Shown: one piece after another, positions 34,931-43,484 of the stretch
Layout: the number at the start of each line of letters is the position of its first letter
How positions within the stretch are numbered: the stretch's first letter is position 1
DNA from: Bacteroidota bacterium
Lineage (GTDB): Bacteria; Bacteroidota; Bacteroidia; Flavobacteriales_C; GCA-002722245
Assembly: GCA_026390935.1 (NCBI GenBank)
Contig: JAPLEZ010000035.1
Location: 1 to 51,167, forward strand
Direction of reading: 5' to 3'
DNA: 51,167 nt
Translations under genes and position numbers: made by a program
The notes under the pieces: model-generated
Databases searched by the model: none
Told to the model about the DNA's origin: nothing
Seen by the model: only the letters and a program-made list of their open reading frames with translations

Positions 34931-35154
34931 TAAAGTCCGAAATGTTTTTTCACTTCATTATGACTTTTCACCTTGCCTCTTTCTATTTGTTTTACAGATT
35001 TAGTATGGCGAGCATACATTTCCTCATTGGAAATTGTAGGCGGATGGATATAAGAATACTTATTATAAATTTTTTCCAATTGTTTTATTGAATCCTCATC
35101 ATGGAGATGTAGTACCCAATCAATTATACTTAATTTTCTTGCTTGTAAATCCAT
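34930..35154 (-). CDS. Antitoxin-like small protein
   Basis: 74 residues: helical, charged, with the C-terminal pattern SVKQIERGKVKSHNEVKKHF common in Bacteroidota antitoxins placed before RelE/ParE toxins. The N-terminal half (KLSIIDWVLHLHDEDSIKQLEKIYNKY) is also of that type. Its stop overlaps the start of the toxin-like gene by one base, the usual order (antitoxin first). No separate DNA-binding fold can be named. With the partner apparently truncated, the pair may be decaying. Confidence 0.65.
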   Translation of the reverse strand: MDLQARKLSIIDWVLHLHDEDSIKQLEKIYNKYSYIHPPTISNEEMYARHTKSVKQIERGKVKSHNEVKKHFGL

Positions 35155-35269
35155 GTCAGTAATATACGAAAACCCAATTAACGAGGTCTTTTTTTGTTAA
35201 AAAAAGCAGGAAAATCCCCGATCTTGTCAGAAGGTTTAAGTTATGGGCGGTAGATCCTTCCAAGACCAC

Positions 35270-35455
35270 CCTGCTTCGCAAAGTTTAAGCGCAGCGTAAC
35301 TTTGCGAAACCACGAGTTTACTTGGAAGTTTTCAACTTCCTTTTTCTGCAAGAAAAAAAAATTTATGGTAGTGTTCTTCTTCGAAGAAAGAAGTTGAAAA
35401 CTTCTATGAGGGCTTGTCAAATCACCAAGTTCGCTGCGCTAAACTTGATGAGGTG
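35270..35455. repeat. Second palindromic repeat family, free copy
   Basis: A cluster of hairpins: TTCGCAAAGTT facing AACTTTGCGAA, GGAAGTT-TTC-AACTTCC near 35324, TTCTTCGAAGAA and GAAGTTGAAAACTTC near 35390. Twenty-nine bases (35320-35348) recur exactly, in reverse, at 43151-43179 inside repeat locus B. Motifs of the form AAGTT-CGC-TGCGCTAAACTT are also shared. The whole gap 35155-35459 contains no gene. Confidence 0.65.
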
Positions 35456-35459
35456 GAGA

Positions 35460-36269
35460 TTATTCATACTTAACAAAAAAATACATTTTACTCTTCCCTG
35501 AACCAACAACTAAACTATAGGGCAACATTTTCCCTGTTGAATTAGAATAGAATATTGTCATTGGAGAATATCCCAAATATCCCCAGCTTATTTCACGAAT
35601 CAATCCTTCGTCGTCATATTTGTAAGTCGACTTATTAAGGCGATTGGATTCTTTTACTAACAAGCCATTTTCATATTTGTATTTCGTTATTAAAACCGTG
35701 TTTTTACCACCATACATTAATTGTGTAAAAACAGATTTTACGAGCAACGAATCCTCATATAGGTATATCGTCTGCTCAGCAGGCAAGGAATCTTTAAAAT
35801 AAAATTTCAACTCTTTTTCCAGCAATCCATTCTTATAAAAATAGGATGTACGAGATGAATAAACCGACGAATCTCTATAAGTTCGTTTTATCTCTTTAGA
35901 TTGAATTTCTTGAACCTCACAATTAGTTCCATAAACATATTTATTTTTCTTCTGAATTTTATATAGGTTATCATATATCAGATTGCCACATTTATCATAA
36001 TTGTAGATTGTAGTATCATAAAACCGACAGTTTATGCATTTATCATATACGAGATAATGTTCATCGTTAATTTTTTCAATTATTCTGTTATTGGCTTCTG
36101 ACGGCATTTCCCCATACATTGATGGATGCAATTTAAACCCGCTAATAGTAATTTTCTTAAAAGTAATCTTGTAATAATTCTCTAGTTGTTTAGGATCGGA
36201 AGTCAATAAATTCTGGGATCTCAAACTTAACCCAAACAATACAAGAGCTATAAACAAAAAGTATTTCAT
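35460..36269 (-). CDS. Secreted hypothetical protein with YxY-type repeats
   Basis: 269 residues with signal peptide (MKYFLFIALVLFGLSLRSQ). The mature part has repeated short strands of the form Y-K-Y-x-x-G-L-L-V-K-E (TKYKYENGLLVKESNRL, STYKYDDEGLIREISW, SYFYKNGLLEKELKFYF), similar in rhythm to RHS/YD or toxin-antidote-type repeats of Bacteroidota. Six cysteines near residues 75-120 (DKCINCRFYD, DKCGNL, TNCEV) could form disulphides. No enzyme motif. It is monocistronic between a repeat cluster and an ATPase remnant. Exported protein of unknown function. Confidence 0.7.
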   Translation of the reverse strand: MKYFLFIALVLFGLSLRSQNLLTSDPKQLENYYKITFKKITISGFKLHPSMYGEMPSEANNRIIEKINDEHYLVYDKCINCRFYDTTIYNYDKCGNLIYDNLYKIQKKNKYVYGTNCEVQEIQSKEIKRTYRDSSVYSSRTSYFYKNGLLEKELKFYFKDSLPAEQTIYLYEDSLLVKSVFTQLMYGGKNTVLITKYKYENGLLVKESNRLNKSTYKYDDEGLIREISWGYLGYSPMTIFYSNSTGKMLPYSLVVGSGKSKMYFFVKYE

Positions 36270-36356
36270 TATCCAACTGTTAGGCCTCTAAAATAATAAA
36301 ATCAAATTAACTATGCTCTAGAAGGCATACGATTGGGGATTTTTTCAATCTTCAAC

Positions 36357-36515
36357 CTACTTCTCAAGTTGATTCACCTGTTGCACCTTGTTTTTTCCAT
36401 GTTGCTGTAAACGCAACAATGCCTCTTGTTCGGTGAGTCCGGTTGTACTATCCGATTTTAATTCTTTTATAACAGCATTTATATCGGATGAATAATATTC
36501 CAAAGCGCTATATGT
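36357..36515 (-). pseudogene. N-terminal remnant of a P-type cation ATPase
   Basis: A frame without start codon reads KTYSALEYYSSDINAVIKEL, then KSDSTTGLTEQEALLRLQQHGKNKV, and stops at 36357. This matches the cation-transporter ATPase N-terminal domain (pattern: ...VIxxLxTDxxxGLSxxEAxxRLxxxGxNxL). It overlaps the end of thioredoxin in another frame, so the gene probably began inside or just after trxA. The remaining ~800 residues are gone; unidentified sequence follows up to 36269. A full P-type ATPase exists at 9619-12120. Confidence 0.65.
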
Positions 36516-36804
36516 TTTGCTTGATTATTCCTACCAACATTTCCTTTGGCATCACTCCCGACTGTTTCCAAACTTGCTTTCCATCTTTAAAAAGAATCAT
36601 GGTTGGAACTCCACGCACTTGGTAAGCGGTGGCCGCTGCCGGATTTTTATCAACATCAATTTTTATCACTTTCACTTTGCCTTTTAAATCAACTGCAACT
36701 TCTTCTAAAATGGGCGATAGCTGTTTGCATGGCCCACACCACGTGGCAAAAAAATCAACCAACACCGGGGTTGATCCATTGATGAGTTCGTTGAATTTCG
36801 ACAT
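36508..36804 (-). CDS. trxA: Thioredoxin
   Basis: 98 residues, cytoplasmic. Active site W22-C23-G24-P25-C26 and the cis-proline loop VRGVPTMILF are present; length is slightly under the usual 105 because the N-terminus is short. It reduces protein disulphides using thioredoxin reductase (not in the window). The start codon lies 2 bases after the stop of the DnaJ-type gene, so they form one operon, and a P-type ATPase remnant follows. Stress-type operons of chaperone plus thioredoxin are familiar in Bacteroidota. Confidence 0.93.
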   Translation of the reverse strand: MSKFNELINGSTPVLVDFFATWCGPCKQLSPILEEVAVDLKGKVKVIKIDVDKNPAAATAYQVRGVPTMILFKDGKQVWKQSGVMPKEMLVGIIKQNI

Positions 36805-36806
36805 AC

Positions 36807-37676
36807 TTATTTACTTTGAAGGTCTTTGATTTGCACAAATAATTTTTTCTGTTCTTCACTCAATTGCGTTGGAATTGCAATTTTCACCGTTACTATCATA
36901 TCTCCAAAACTTCCGGGCTGATCGTACACCGGCATTCCCTTTCCTTTCAATCGCAGTGTTTTATTGTTTTGGGTGCCTTCGGGAATGCTTAAGTTGAGTT
37001 TCCCTGAAGGCGCTAATATTGCAGCTTTTCCGCCCAACACTGCGGTATATAAGTCAAGAGAAATATTTTGATGAATATCGGCCCCTTCTACTTTAAATTG
37101 CGGATGCTCTTTCACATGAAAAGCAATATACAAATCGCCGCGCTCTCCCCCATTACGGGCAACATCGCCCTTGCCCTTGATTTTAATTTTTTGCTCGTGG
37201 TGAATTCCCGGCTTCAGCGTTAAGCGAATTTTATCGTCGCCAACATTGATCACCCGCACTCCACCATGATAAGCATCTTCAAAAGAAAGCTCCAACGCAG
37301 CTTCTAAATCCCTGCCCTTTCGCGCGCTTTGCTGAGATTGACCGCGTTGCTGCGAAAAAAACGACTCAAAGAAATCGGAAAAATCTCCTTCGTTTTCATA
37401 GTTTTGAGCTTGTTGCCTTCTGCCGTGATTTTGCGATTGAGCTTGCTGCTGTTGCTTCCAGTTAACACCCAGCTCATCGTATTTTTTTCTTTTTTCGGGA
37501 TCACTCAACACTTCATTGGCTTCATTCACTTCTTTGAATTTATCCTCTGCCGCCTTGTTTCCCTGATTTTTATCGGGATGGTATTTCACCGCCAACTTCC
37601 GGAAAGCCTTTTTAATGACATCCTGCGTAGCGTTTTTCTCTACCCCTAAAACTTTATAATAGTCTTTGTATTCCAT
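36807..37676 (-). CDS. cbpA: DnaJ/CbpA-type co-chaperone
   Basis: 289 residues. J domain at 1-70 ([23 protein letters not shown] in [10 protein letters not shown]), a Gln-rich G/F-like linker (about 75-125), and two C-terminal substrate-binding beta domains ([57 protein letters not shown]). There is no zinc-finger domain, so it is CbpA type rather than DnaJ. It stimulates DnaK ATPase and presents unfolded clients; E. coli CbpA also binds curved DNA. First gene of the operon with thioredoxin; diverges from the TlpA gene with a shared upstream region of 149 bases. Confidence 0.9.
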   Translation of the reverse strand: MEYKDYYKVLGVEKNATQDVIKKAFRKLAVKYHPDKNQGNKAAEDKFKEVNEANEVLSDPEKRKKYDELGVNWKQQQQAQSQNHGRRQQAQNYENEGDFSDFFESFFSQQRGQSQQSARKGRDLEAALELSFEDAYHGGVRVINVGDDKIRLTLKPGIHHEQKIKIKGKGDVARNGGERGDLYIAFHVKEHPQFKVEGADIHQNISLDLYTAVLGGKAAILAPSGKLNLSIPEGTQNNKTLRLKGKGMPVYDQPGSFGDMIVTVKIAIPTQLSEEQKKLFVQIKDLQSK

Positions 37677-37825
37677 TAATGTTCAAAAATCGCCCATTAG
37701 TGGGAATTCTCCGATGATGAAGATCAACAATTTAATTGATTAGGGTCACGACCAGCAACAATTACCAAAATAAATCTCGGCATTTCCTTTTTGTTGCTAT
37801 TTTTGTAACGTTTAATCCAATACAA

Positions 37826-38968
37826 ATGGCTAGAAATTCCTATTCAACCTTGACTCTATTCAGAAAATTCATCCTGACGCCCTTGCTGCTGGCCATTGTT
37901 AGCTGCGGATTGGTTTCGCCAAAAGAACATACCAACGAAACGGTAAACGGTGTCATTAAAAATGCTGGCGATGATTTCCTGATTGTGGAGAAACTTACCC
38001 TCAATAAAATTGAACCGGTAGATACCCTCGACTTGGAAGACGACGGTAGTTTTAGTTTTAAATACAAATCGGATACAGCGTGGTTTTACCGCTTCCGTTT
38101 ACAAAATAAAAACACGTGGGTGCAGGTGCTCATTCACCCTAACGACAAATTGGATGTTACAGCCGATGCCAACGACCTCATCGCTTCCTTCAATGTAAAA
38201 GGAAATCCTAAATCAGAAAAATTCAGAGAATACCTCCGTCAATTCATCACCTTCGGAAACGCGAAAGATTCTATCAATCAGATTTATCAAGCCGCGCAGG
38301 CCGAAAACAAAGCCCATCTTATTTTTGACGACATGCAACAGAAATACATGAAGCTGATGGCCGATTTTGAGACTTACTCTCACGATTTCGTAGTGGCCAA
38401 TCCCGATAACCTTGGAAGTTTAATTGCTGTGCAAAACCTTGATCCTGTTAAAAACCAGGAGCTCATTGGCAAATTAACAGTAAGTCTTAAAAAGGCTTAT
38501 CCTAACCAGCCTTACGTTTTAGACTTTGTAGATAAAACCAGTAAAGCCATTGCTTTAAGTGTGGGTGGAACTGCTCCCGATATTCAACTCACCGATCCAA
38601 ACGGAAAAGCTTTGTCGTTGTATAGTTTAAGAGGTAAAGTGGTATTGATTGATTTTTGGGCTACGTGGTGCGGACCTTGTCGCAAAGAGTTTCCGTTTTT
38701 GAAACAGGCTTATGCTACTTACAAAGACAAAGGTTTTGATATTTTCAGCGTGTCTCTTGATAAAGACCTTAACACCTGGAAAAATGGAATTACTCAATAT
38801 GAATTGCCTTGGAACCACGTGTTGGAATCACAAGCGGGCGCAGCTTCAAAAACTTATGAAGTAACAGGAATTCCTAAGACTTTGTTAATCGACAAACAAG
38901 GGAAAATACTTGCTGTTGATCTTCGCGGTGAGGCCCTATTATCAAAATTGGCGGAAGTCCTTAAATAA
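37826..38968 (+). CDS. TlpA-like thioredoxin-domain lipoprotein (DUF4369 type)
   Basis: About 380 residues from the ATG at 37826; the longer frame to 37736 begins with TTG and adds residues before the signal. Lipoprotein signal MARNSYSTLTLFRKFILTPLL...AIVSC. An N-terminal beta-rich DUF4369-like domain is followed by a helical middle and a C-terminal TlpA/AhpC-type redoxin domain: GTAPDIQLTDPNGKALSLYSLRGKVVLIDFWATWCGPCRKEF, GIPKTLLID. A periplasmic disulphide reductase or thiol-dependent folding/cytochrome maturation role is likely. A possible -7 box TATTTTTG occurs about 20 bases before the start. First gene of a tight three-gene operon. Confidence 0.88.
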   Translation: MARNSYSTLTLFRKFILTPLLLAIVSCGLVSPKEHTNETVNGVIKNAGDDFLIVEKLTLNKIEPVDTLDLEDDGSFSFKYKSDTAWFYRFRLQNKNTWVQVLIHPNDKLDVTADANDLIASFNVKGNPKSEKFREYLRQFITFGNAKDSINQIYQAAQAENKAHLIFDDMQQKYMKLMADFETYSHDFVVANPDNLGSLIAVQNLDPVKNQELIGKLTVSLKKAYPNQPYVLDFVDKTSKAIALSVGGTAPDIQLTDPNGKALSLYSLRGKVVLIDFWATWCGPCRKEFPFLKQAYATYKDKGFDIFSVSLDKDLNTWKNGITQYELPWNHVLESQAGAASKTYEVTGIPKTLLIDKQGKILAVDLRGEALLSKLAEVLK

Positions 38969-38971
38969 AAA

Positions 38972-41900
38972 ATGATGAAGAGTGCTCTCCGTTTTTTCGT
39001 CACTCTTTTTCTGGTTTTTATTTCAAATACATCCTTTGCTTATTGGCAACAGGAAGTGAACTATAAAATTGAGGTAGCCCTCAACGACCAGAAACATGAG
39101 CTCAATGGTTTTATTGAAATAGAATACATCAATAATAGTCCTGACACACTAAATTTTCTTCTCATTCATCTTTGGCCAAACGCTTATAAAAACGAGGAAA
39201 CCGCTTTAGGCCAGCAATTGCTGGTGGTGGACAAAACCAATTTCCACTGGTCGGAAAAAAAAGACAGAGGTTTTATCGACAGTCTGGATTTTAAAATAAA
39301 CCAGCAAAACGCAAAGTGGAGTTATTACAATAAACAGATTGACATTGCTAAAATTGAGTTGGGACAAGCTTTGTTACCCGGACAAAAAACTACCATCACC
39401 ACCCCCTTCCGCGTTAAAATTCCTTTGGGCACTTTCTCTCGACTAGGACATATTTCACAGAGCTACCAAATCACACAATGGTATCCTAAACCTGCTGTGT
39501 ATGATGCGCAAGGATGGCATCCGCTCAACTATTTAAATCAGGGAGAATTTTATTCGGAGTACGGATCTTTCAATGTAAAAATAACTTTGCCCGAAAATTA
39601 TGTAGTAGGCGCAACCGGTGATTTACAAGGAGAATCAGGAGAAAAAGAATTGCAATGGCTTCAATATAAAGTGAAGCAAACCGAAGAAAAAATTAAGAAA
39701 GCAAAAGACGGACGATGGGCCAAAATATTTGATAAGGAAAATGATACTATCCGCACCGCATCTAGTAGTAGAGTTAAAACTTTAGAGTATGCTCAGCACA
39801 ACATTCACGACTTTGCTTGGTTTGCCAACAAAGAATGGAACGTATTAAAAGGTGAAGTGCTATTGCCACAATCGCAAAGAAAAGTCACCACCTGGGCCAT
39901 GTTCACGGATGCTGAATCATACCTATGGCAAAAATCGCTCACGTACTTGCACGACGCTACTTACAATTATTCTTTGTGGAATGGTGAATATCCTTACAAC
40001 CATGTTACTGCGGTGGATGGATCTTTGTCGGCAGGAAGCGGCATGGAATATCCAAACATTACCGTGATTGGTGAAAGCGACAGCGACCTCAGCTTGGAAG
40101 AAGTGATTATGCACGAAGTAGGTCACAACTGGTTTTACGGCATTTTAGGAAGTAATGAGCGTCGCAATGCATGGATGGATGAAGGCATCAATTCCTTCAA
40201 CGAAATGCGTTATCTCAAACAAAAATATCCAAAGGCTTATGCTTCTTCGCTGCTTTTCGGACCTATTCACGGACTGCTTGGAAAAAACGATCCTCCTCTT
40301 TTTGATTTGTACTACATCAACTATATCCATGCTGCGTTGAAAGGGGAAGATCAAAAACTGGATCTTACTTCTGCCGATTTCAGCAATGATAATTATGGCG
40401 CTATAGTTTACTCCAAATCGGCAGCGATATTTAATTATTTATTCAACTATCTCGGACAAGAAAAATTCGACTACTGCATGAAAATGTATTTCAATCAATG
40501 GAAATTCAAGCATCCGCAACCTAAAGATTTGGAGCAAATTTTTACAGAAAATTGTAAGGAAGATTTATCATGGTTTTTTAATGATTTGTTGAAGACGGAT
40601 AAGGTGGTGGATTATCAAATTATTAATTCAGGACTTGTAAATGAAACAACAACTTACAACGACACCAAAAAATCCATTAGTGTGCTTGTAAAAAACACAG
40701 GAGAGATTGAAAGCCCTGTTTCTATTTCTTGTTTTCAAAACGACAGCTTAGTGCTTCACGAATGGTTTTCGGGATTTAAAGGAACAGAAGTCCTGTGTTT
40801 TAATTCAAATGTTGATTTCAATAAAATTGTAATTGATGCCGAACATTCTATGCCCGAAATAAACCGTTCCAACAACACTTTGAATTCGGGAATCTTTCCG
40901 CGAATGGAACCCATCAAATTATCTCCAGTGCTCAGCATGGAAAATCCCAAATACAACAACGTATATTTTTTACCAACTGTTGGTTTCAACGAATACGACA
41001 GATTCATGCTGGGAATGGCTTTTCACAACTACCAGTTCCCGATGAAAAACACTCGTTTCTGGATCAACCCTACTTACTCCTTCAAAAATAAAATCATGAA
41101 TGGCGATGCGCATCTTCGCTATTTCATAAGAAAACCACTTCCGTTTTTGAGTGGTATGGAAGCGGGTGTTGCACTGAAACAATATTCCATTAATGAGTAT
41201 GCTGGAGTGAGTGCACAGTTTCAAAAAATTGAACCATCTATCCGTTTCATCTTTAAAAAGAAAGATGCCAATTCACCTTATTCTACTGAATTGGTGACGC
41301 GCATGGTGCGACTCAATAAAGAAATGATTGCTGGTTTAGGCGACAATAAATATGAGGTGCGCAACAACTGGAAAAATTATTATGAAGCGAAATTCATCAT
41401 CACTAAAAAAGCAGCAACAAATTCATTTGTACTTACTCCGCTTTGGCAACTCGGACCCGATTTTCAAAAAATTACCATCACTGGTGATTTCCGATTTAAA
41501 CTCAACAAACAAGGCAATGAACTGAAGGTCCGAATTTTCGGAGGAAAATTCCTTGATCAAGCTTACCTTCCCACGCAACAATTTACTTTGAGAGGCCACC
41601 GCGATGAGGATTATTTGTACGACAATGTTTTGATTGGACGTGGAGTTTACAACTCTATTTATATGTCGTCGCAACAAATTTATACTGCAGATGGCGGATT
41701 TAAATTCGGCTTGTATGGCAACGACATCAGAGGAAAAAACTGGATGGCGGCCATCAACTTCACTTATGATTTGCCAATTCCTGCTGGTCCAAATGGACCT
41801 TCTAAGCCGACATATCTCTTCGCACTTTTCGCCGATTTAGGTACATCCGATGGAGTGTTGAACAACGGCGCTTCCTTTTACTACGATAGCGGAATACAAT

Positions 41901-42067
41901 TGACTTTACTGAAAGATGTAATTGAAATTTACTTTCCGATTTTCATGTCGGACCAGCTCAAAAATTCATACGAAACATCTGCGTTTTCCTTCAATTATTT
42001 CCAAAAAATTCGTTTCTTGCTGAACTTTAACAACATGAATTTATTGAAGAAGCTGAAAGATTTATAA
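38972..42067 (+). CDS. M1 family metallopeptidase (aminopeptidase N-like)
   Basis: 1031 residues with signal peptide (MMKSALRFFVTLFLVFISNTSFA). The N-terminal beta domain has the typical start (YKIEVALNDQKHELNGFIEIEYINNSPDTLNFLLIHLWPNAY). The catalytic domain carries the zinc site H381-E382-x-x-H385 in HEVGHNWFYG with the third ligand E404 in WMDEG, and GSGMEYPNI in place of the GAMEN exopeptidase motif. Residues about 640-1031 look beta-rich with repeated long amphipathic strands, possibly an outer-membrane barrel-like part. It starts 3 bases after the TlpA-like gene and shares one base with lpxH. Cleaves N-terminal residues of peptides outside the cytoplasm; the specific substrate is unknown. 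Confidence 0.9.
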   Translation: MMKSALRFFVTLFLVFISNTSFAYWQQEVNYKIEVALNDQKHELNGFIEIEYINNSPDTLNFLLIHLWPNAYKNEETALGQQLLVVDKTNFHWSEKKDRGFIDSLDFKINQQNAKWSYYNKQIDIAKIELGQALLPGQKTTITTPFRVKIPLGTFSRLGHISQSYQITQWYPKPAVYDAQGWHPLNYLNQGEFYSEYGSFNVKITLPENYVVGATGDLQGESGEKELQWLQYKVKQTEEKIKKAKDGRWAKIFDKENDTIRTASSSRVKTLEYAQHNIHDFAWFANKEWNVLKGEVLLPQSQRKVTTWAMFTDAESYLWQKSLTYLHDATYNYSLWNGEYPYNHVTAVDGSLSAGSGMEYPNITVIGESDSDLSLEEVIMHEVGHNWFYGILGSNERRNAWMDEGINSFNEMRYLKQKYPKAYASSLLFGPIHGLLGKNDPPLFDLYYINYIHAALKGEDQKLDLTSADFSNDNYGAIVYSKSAAIFNYLFNYLGQEKFDYCMKMYFNQWKFKHPQPKDLEQIFTENCKEDLSWFFNDLLKTDKVVDYQIINSGLVNETTTYNDTKKSISVLVKNTGEIESPVSISCFQNDSLVLHEWFSGFKGTEVLCFNSNVDFNKIVIDAEHSMPEINRSNNTLNSGIFPRMEPIKLSPVLSMENPKYNNVYFLPTVGFNEYDRFMLGMAFHNYQFPMKNTRFWINPTYSFKNKIMNGDAHLRYFIRKPLPFLSGMEAGVALKQYSINEYAGVSAQFQKIEPSIRFIFKKKDANSPYSTELVTRMVRLNKEMIAGLGDNKYEVRNNWKNYYEAKFIITKKAATNSFVLTPLWQLGPDFQKITITGDFRFKLNKQGNELKVRIFGGKFLDQAYLPTQQFTLRGHRDEDYLYDNVLIGRGVYNSIYMSSQQIYTADGGFKFGLYGNDIRGKNWMAAINFTYDLPIPAGPNGPSKPTYLFALFADLGTSDGVLNNGASFYYDSGIQLTLLKDVIEIYFPIFMSDQLKNSYETSAFSFNYFQKIRFLLNFNNMNLLKKLKDL

Positions 42068-42816
42068 TGACCACCAAAAACAAAATATATTTTCTCTCCG
42101 ATTTTCACCTCGGCGTTCCTTCCAAAGAGGAAAGTTTGATTCGTGAAAAAAAGATTGTCGCTTTTTTAGATTCAATAAAAGATTCGGCAGCTGAAATATA
42201 TTTAGTGGGTGACATTTTCGATTTCTGGTTTGAGTACAAACATGTTGCTCCGAAAGGGCATGTGCGCATGCTGGGGAAATTGGCGGAACTTTCCGACAGC
42301 GGAGTTAAACTACACATTTTCACAGGCAATCACGACATGTGGATTTTTGATTACCTGCCTTCTGAAATTGGCGCTACACTTTACCGCACACCGGTTGAAA
42401 AAACCTTCAATGGCAAAACATTTTTAATTGGTCACGGCGACGGCTTAGGTCCGGGTGACAAGCCATACAAAGTCATTAAAAAAATATTCGCCAGTAAATT
42501 GTGTCAGTGGTTATTTGCGCGTATTCATCCCAACCTGGGAATTTCAATTGCAAATTTCTGGTCGGGAAAAAGCAGAATGGCCAACAAAATAAAAGATCAG
42601 TTTTACTTAGGTGACGACAAAGAATATCTGGTAGTTTACTGCAATGATGTTTTAAAAACAAAGCATTACGATTATTTCATTTTCGGGCATCGCCACTTGC
42701 CACTCGACATACTTTTATCTAATAAAAAATCACGCTACATTAATTTGGGAGAATGGGTGATGAATCCGCATTACGTGGTAATTGATGGCGAGGAAGTGAA
42801 GTTGGTGAAGTTGTAA
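42067..42816 (+). CDS. lpxH: UDP-2,3-diacylglucosamine diphosphatase
   Basis: 249 residues, typical length. Calcineurin-like phosphoesterase motifs in order: SDFHLG (D12, H14), VGDIFDFWFEY, TGNHDMW, GHGDGLGPGD and FGHRHLPLD. The DFW variant after GDIFD is the LpxH hallmark. It hydrolyses UDP-2,3-diacylglucosamine to lipid X in lipid A synthesis, at the inner face of the cytoplasmic membrane, using Mn2+. Its ATG overlaps the stop of the peptidase gene (TAATG), implying coupled translation. The stop is followed after 14 bases by the outer arm of a 650-bp palindromic repeat locus. Confidence 0.9.
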   Translation: MTTKNKIYFLSDFHLGVPSKEESLIREKKIVAFLDSIKDSAAEIYLVGDIFDFWFEYKHVAPKGHVRMLGKLAELSDSGVKLHIFTGNHDMWIFDYLPSEIGATLYRTPVEKTFNGKTFLIGHGDGLGPGDKPYKVIKKIFASKLCQWLFARIHPNLGISIANFWSGKSRMANKIKDQFYLGDDKEYLVVYCNDVLKTKHYDYFIFGHRHLPLDILLSNKKSRYINLGEWVMNPHYVVIDGEEVKLVKL

Positions 42817-42830
42817 TAACAAACAGCCCA

Positions 42831-43480
42831 CACGCTCGTCATTGCGAAAATTTTTGTACTCAAAAATTAAAGCAATCCCTCTACTTTTTTTCAAAATCAA
42901 ATGGATCCTGAAACAAGTTCAGGATGACAAATGTGAACGATTCTCAAAAAAGAATTCAAAATATATTTCAGGGAATGGAACGGTAATGTCATCCTGAACT
43001 TGTTTCGCCGCTTCACCAAGTTTAGCGAAACGAACTTAGTGATTTTACGAACGCACTTAGAAGCTTTCAGCTCAAAGACCGAAAGTTCCTTTCGCCTCTT
43101 AATATCAAATCTCGAAGAGGAACATCCCGAATAACCTTAATTTTTTCTTTCAGAAAAAGGAAGTTGAAAACTTCCAAGTAGATACGAAATTTCGCGAAGT
43201 TCGCTTCGCTAAACTTCACGAAGCGATGAAAATAAGAGCGCATTGGGAATGAGATCGCTTCACTTTTGAGCACAAAATTTCCGCAAGGACGCACTGAGTA
43301 TAAGGTGCGTAAGGTTTCGAACAGTAATGAATGACAAATGTGATCGATTCTCAAAAAAGAATTCAAAATATATTTCAGGGAATGGAACGGTAATGTCATC
43401 CTGAACTTGTTTCAGGATCTATAAAACATTAGGGATTGCTTTAATTTTTGAGTACAAAAATTTTCGCAATGACGAGCGTG
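42831..43480. repeat. Palindromic repeat locus B with perfect 50-bp inverted ends
   Basis: The ends 42831-42880 and 43431-43480 (CACGCTCGTCATTGCGAAAA...) are perfect 50-bp inverted repeats. Inside are the 25-bp inverted units of locus A (42904-42928 and 43395-43419) and two direct core copies (about 42923-43006 and 43328-43412) containing TGACAAATGTGA, AAAGAATTCAAAATATATTT and AACGGTAATGTCATCC. Between the cores a block of the second repeat family (about 43007-43270) is inserted. The element fills the gap between convergent lpxH and the large CHU_C gene, ending 4 bases from the latter's stop. No protein is encoded. Confidence 0.88.
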
Positions 43481-43484
43481 AAAA

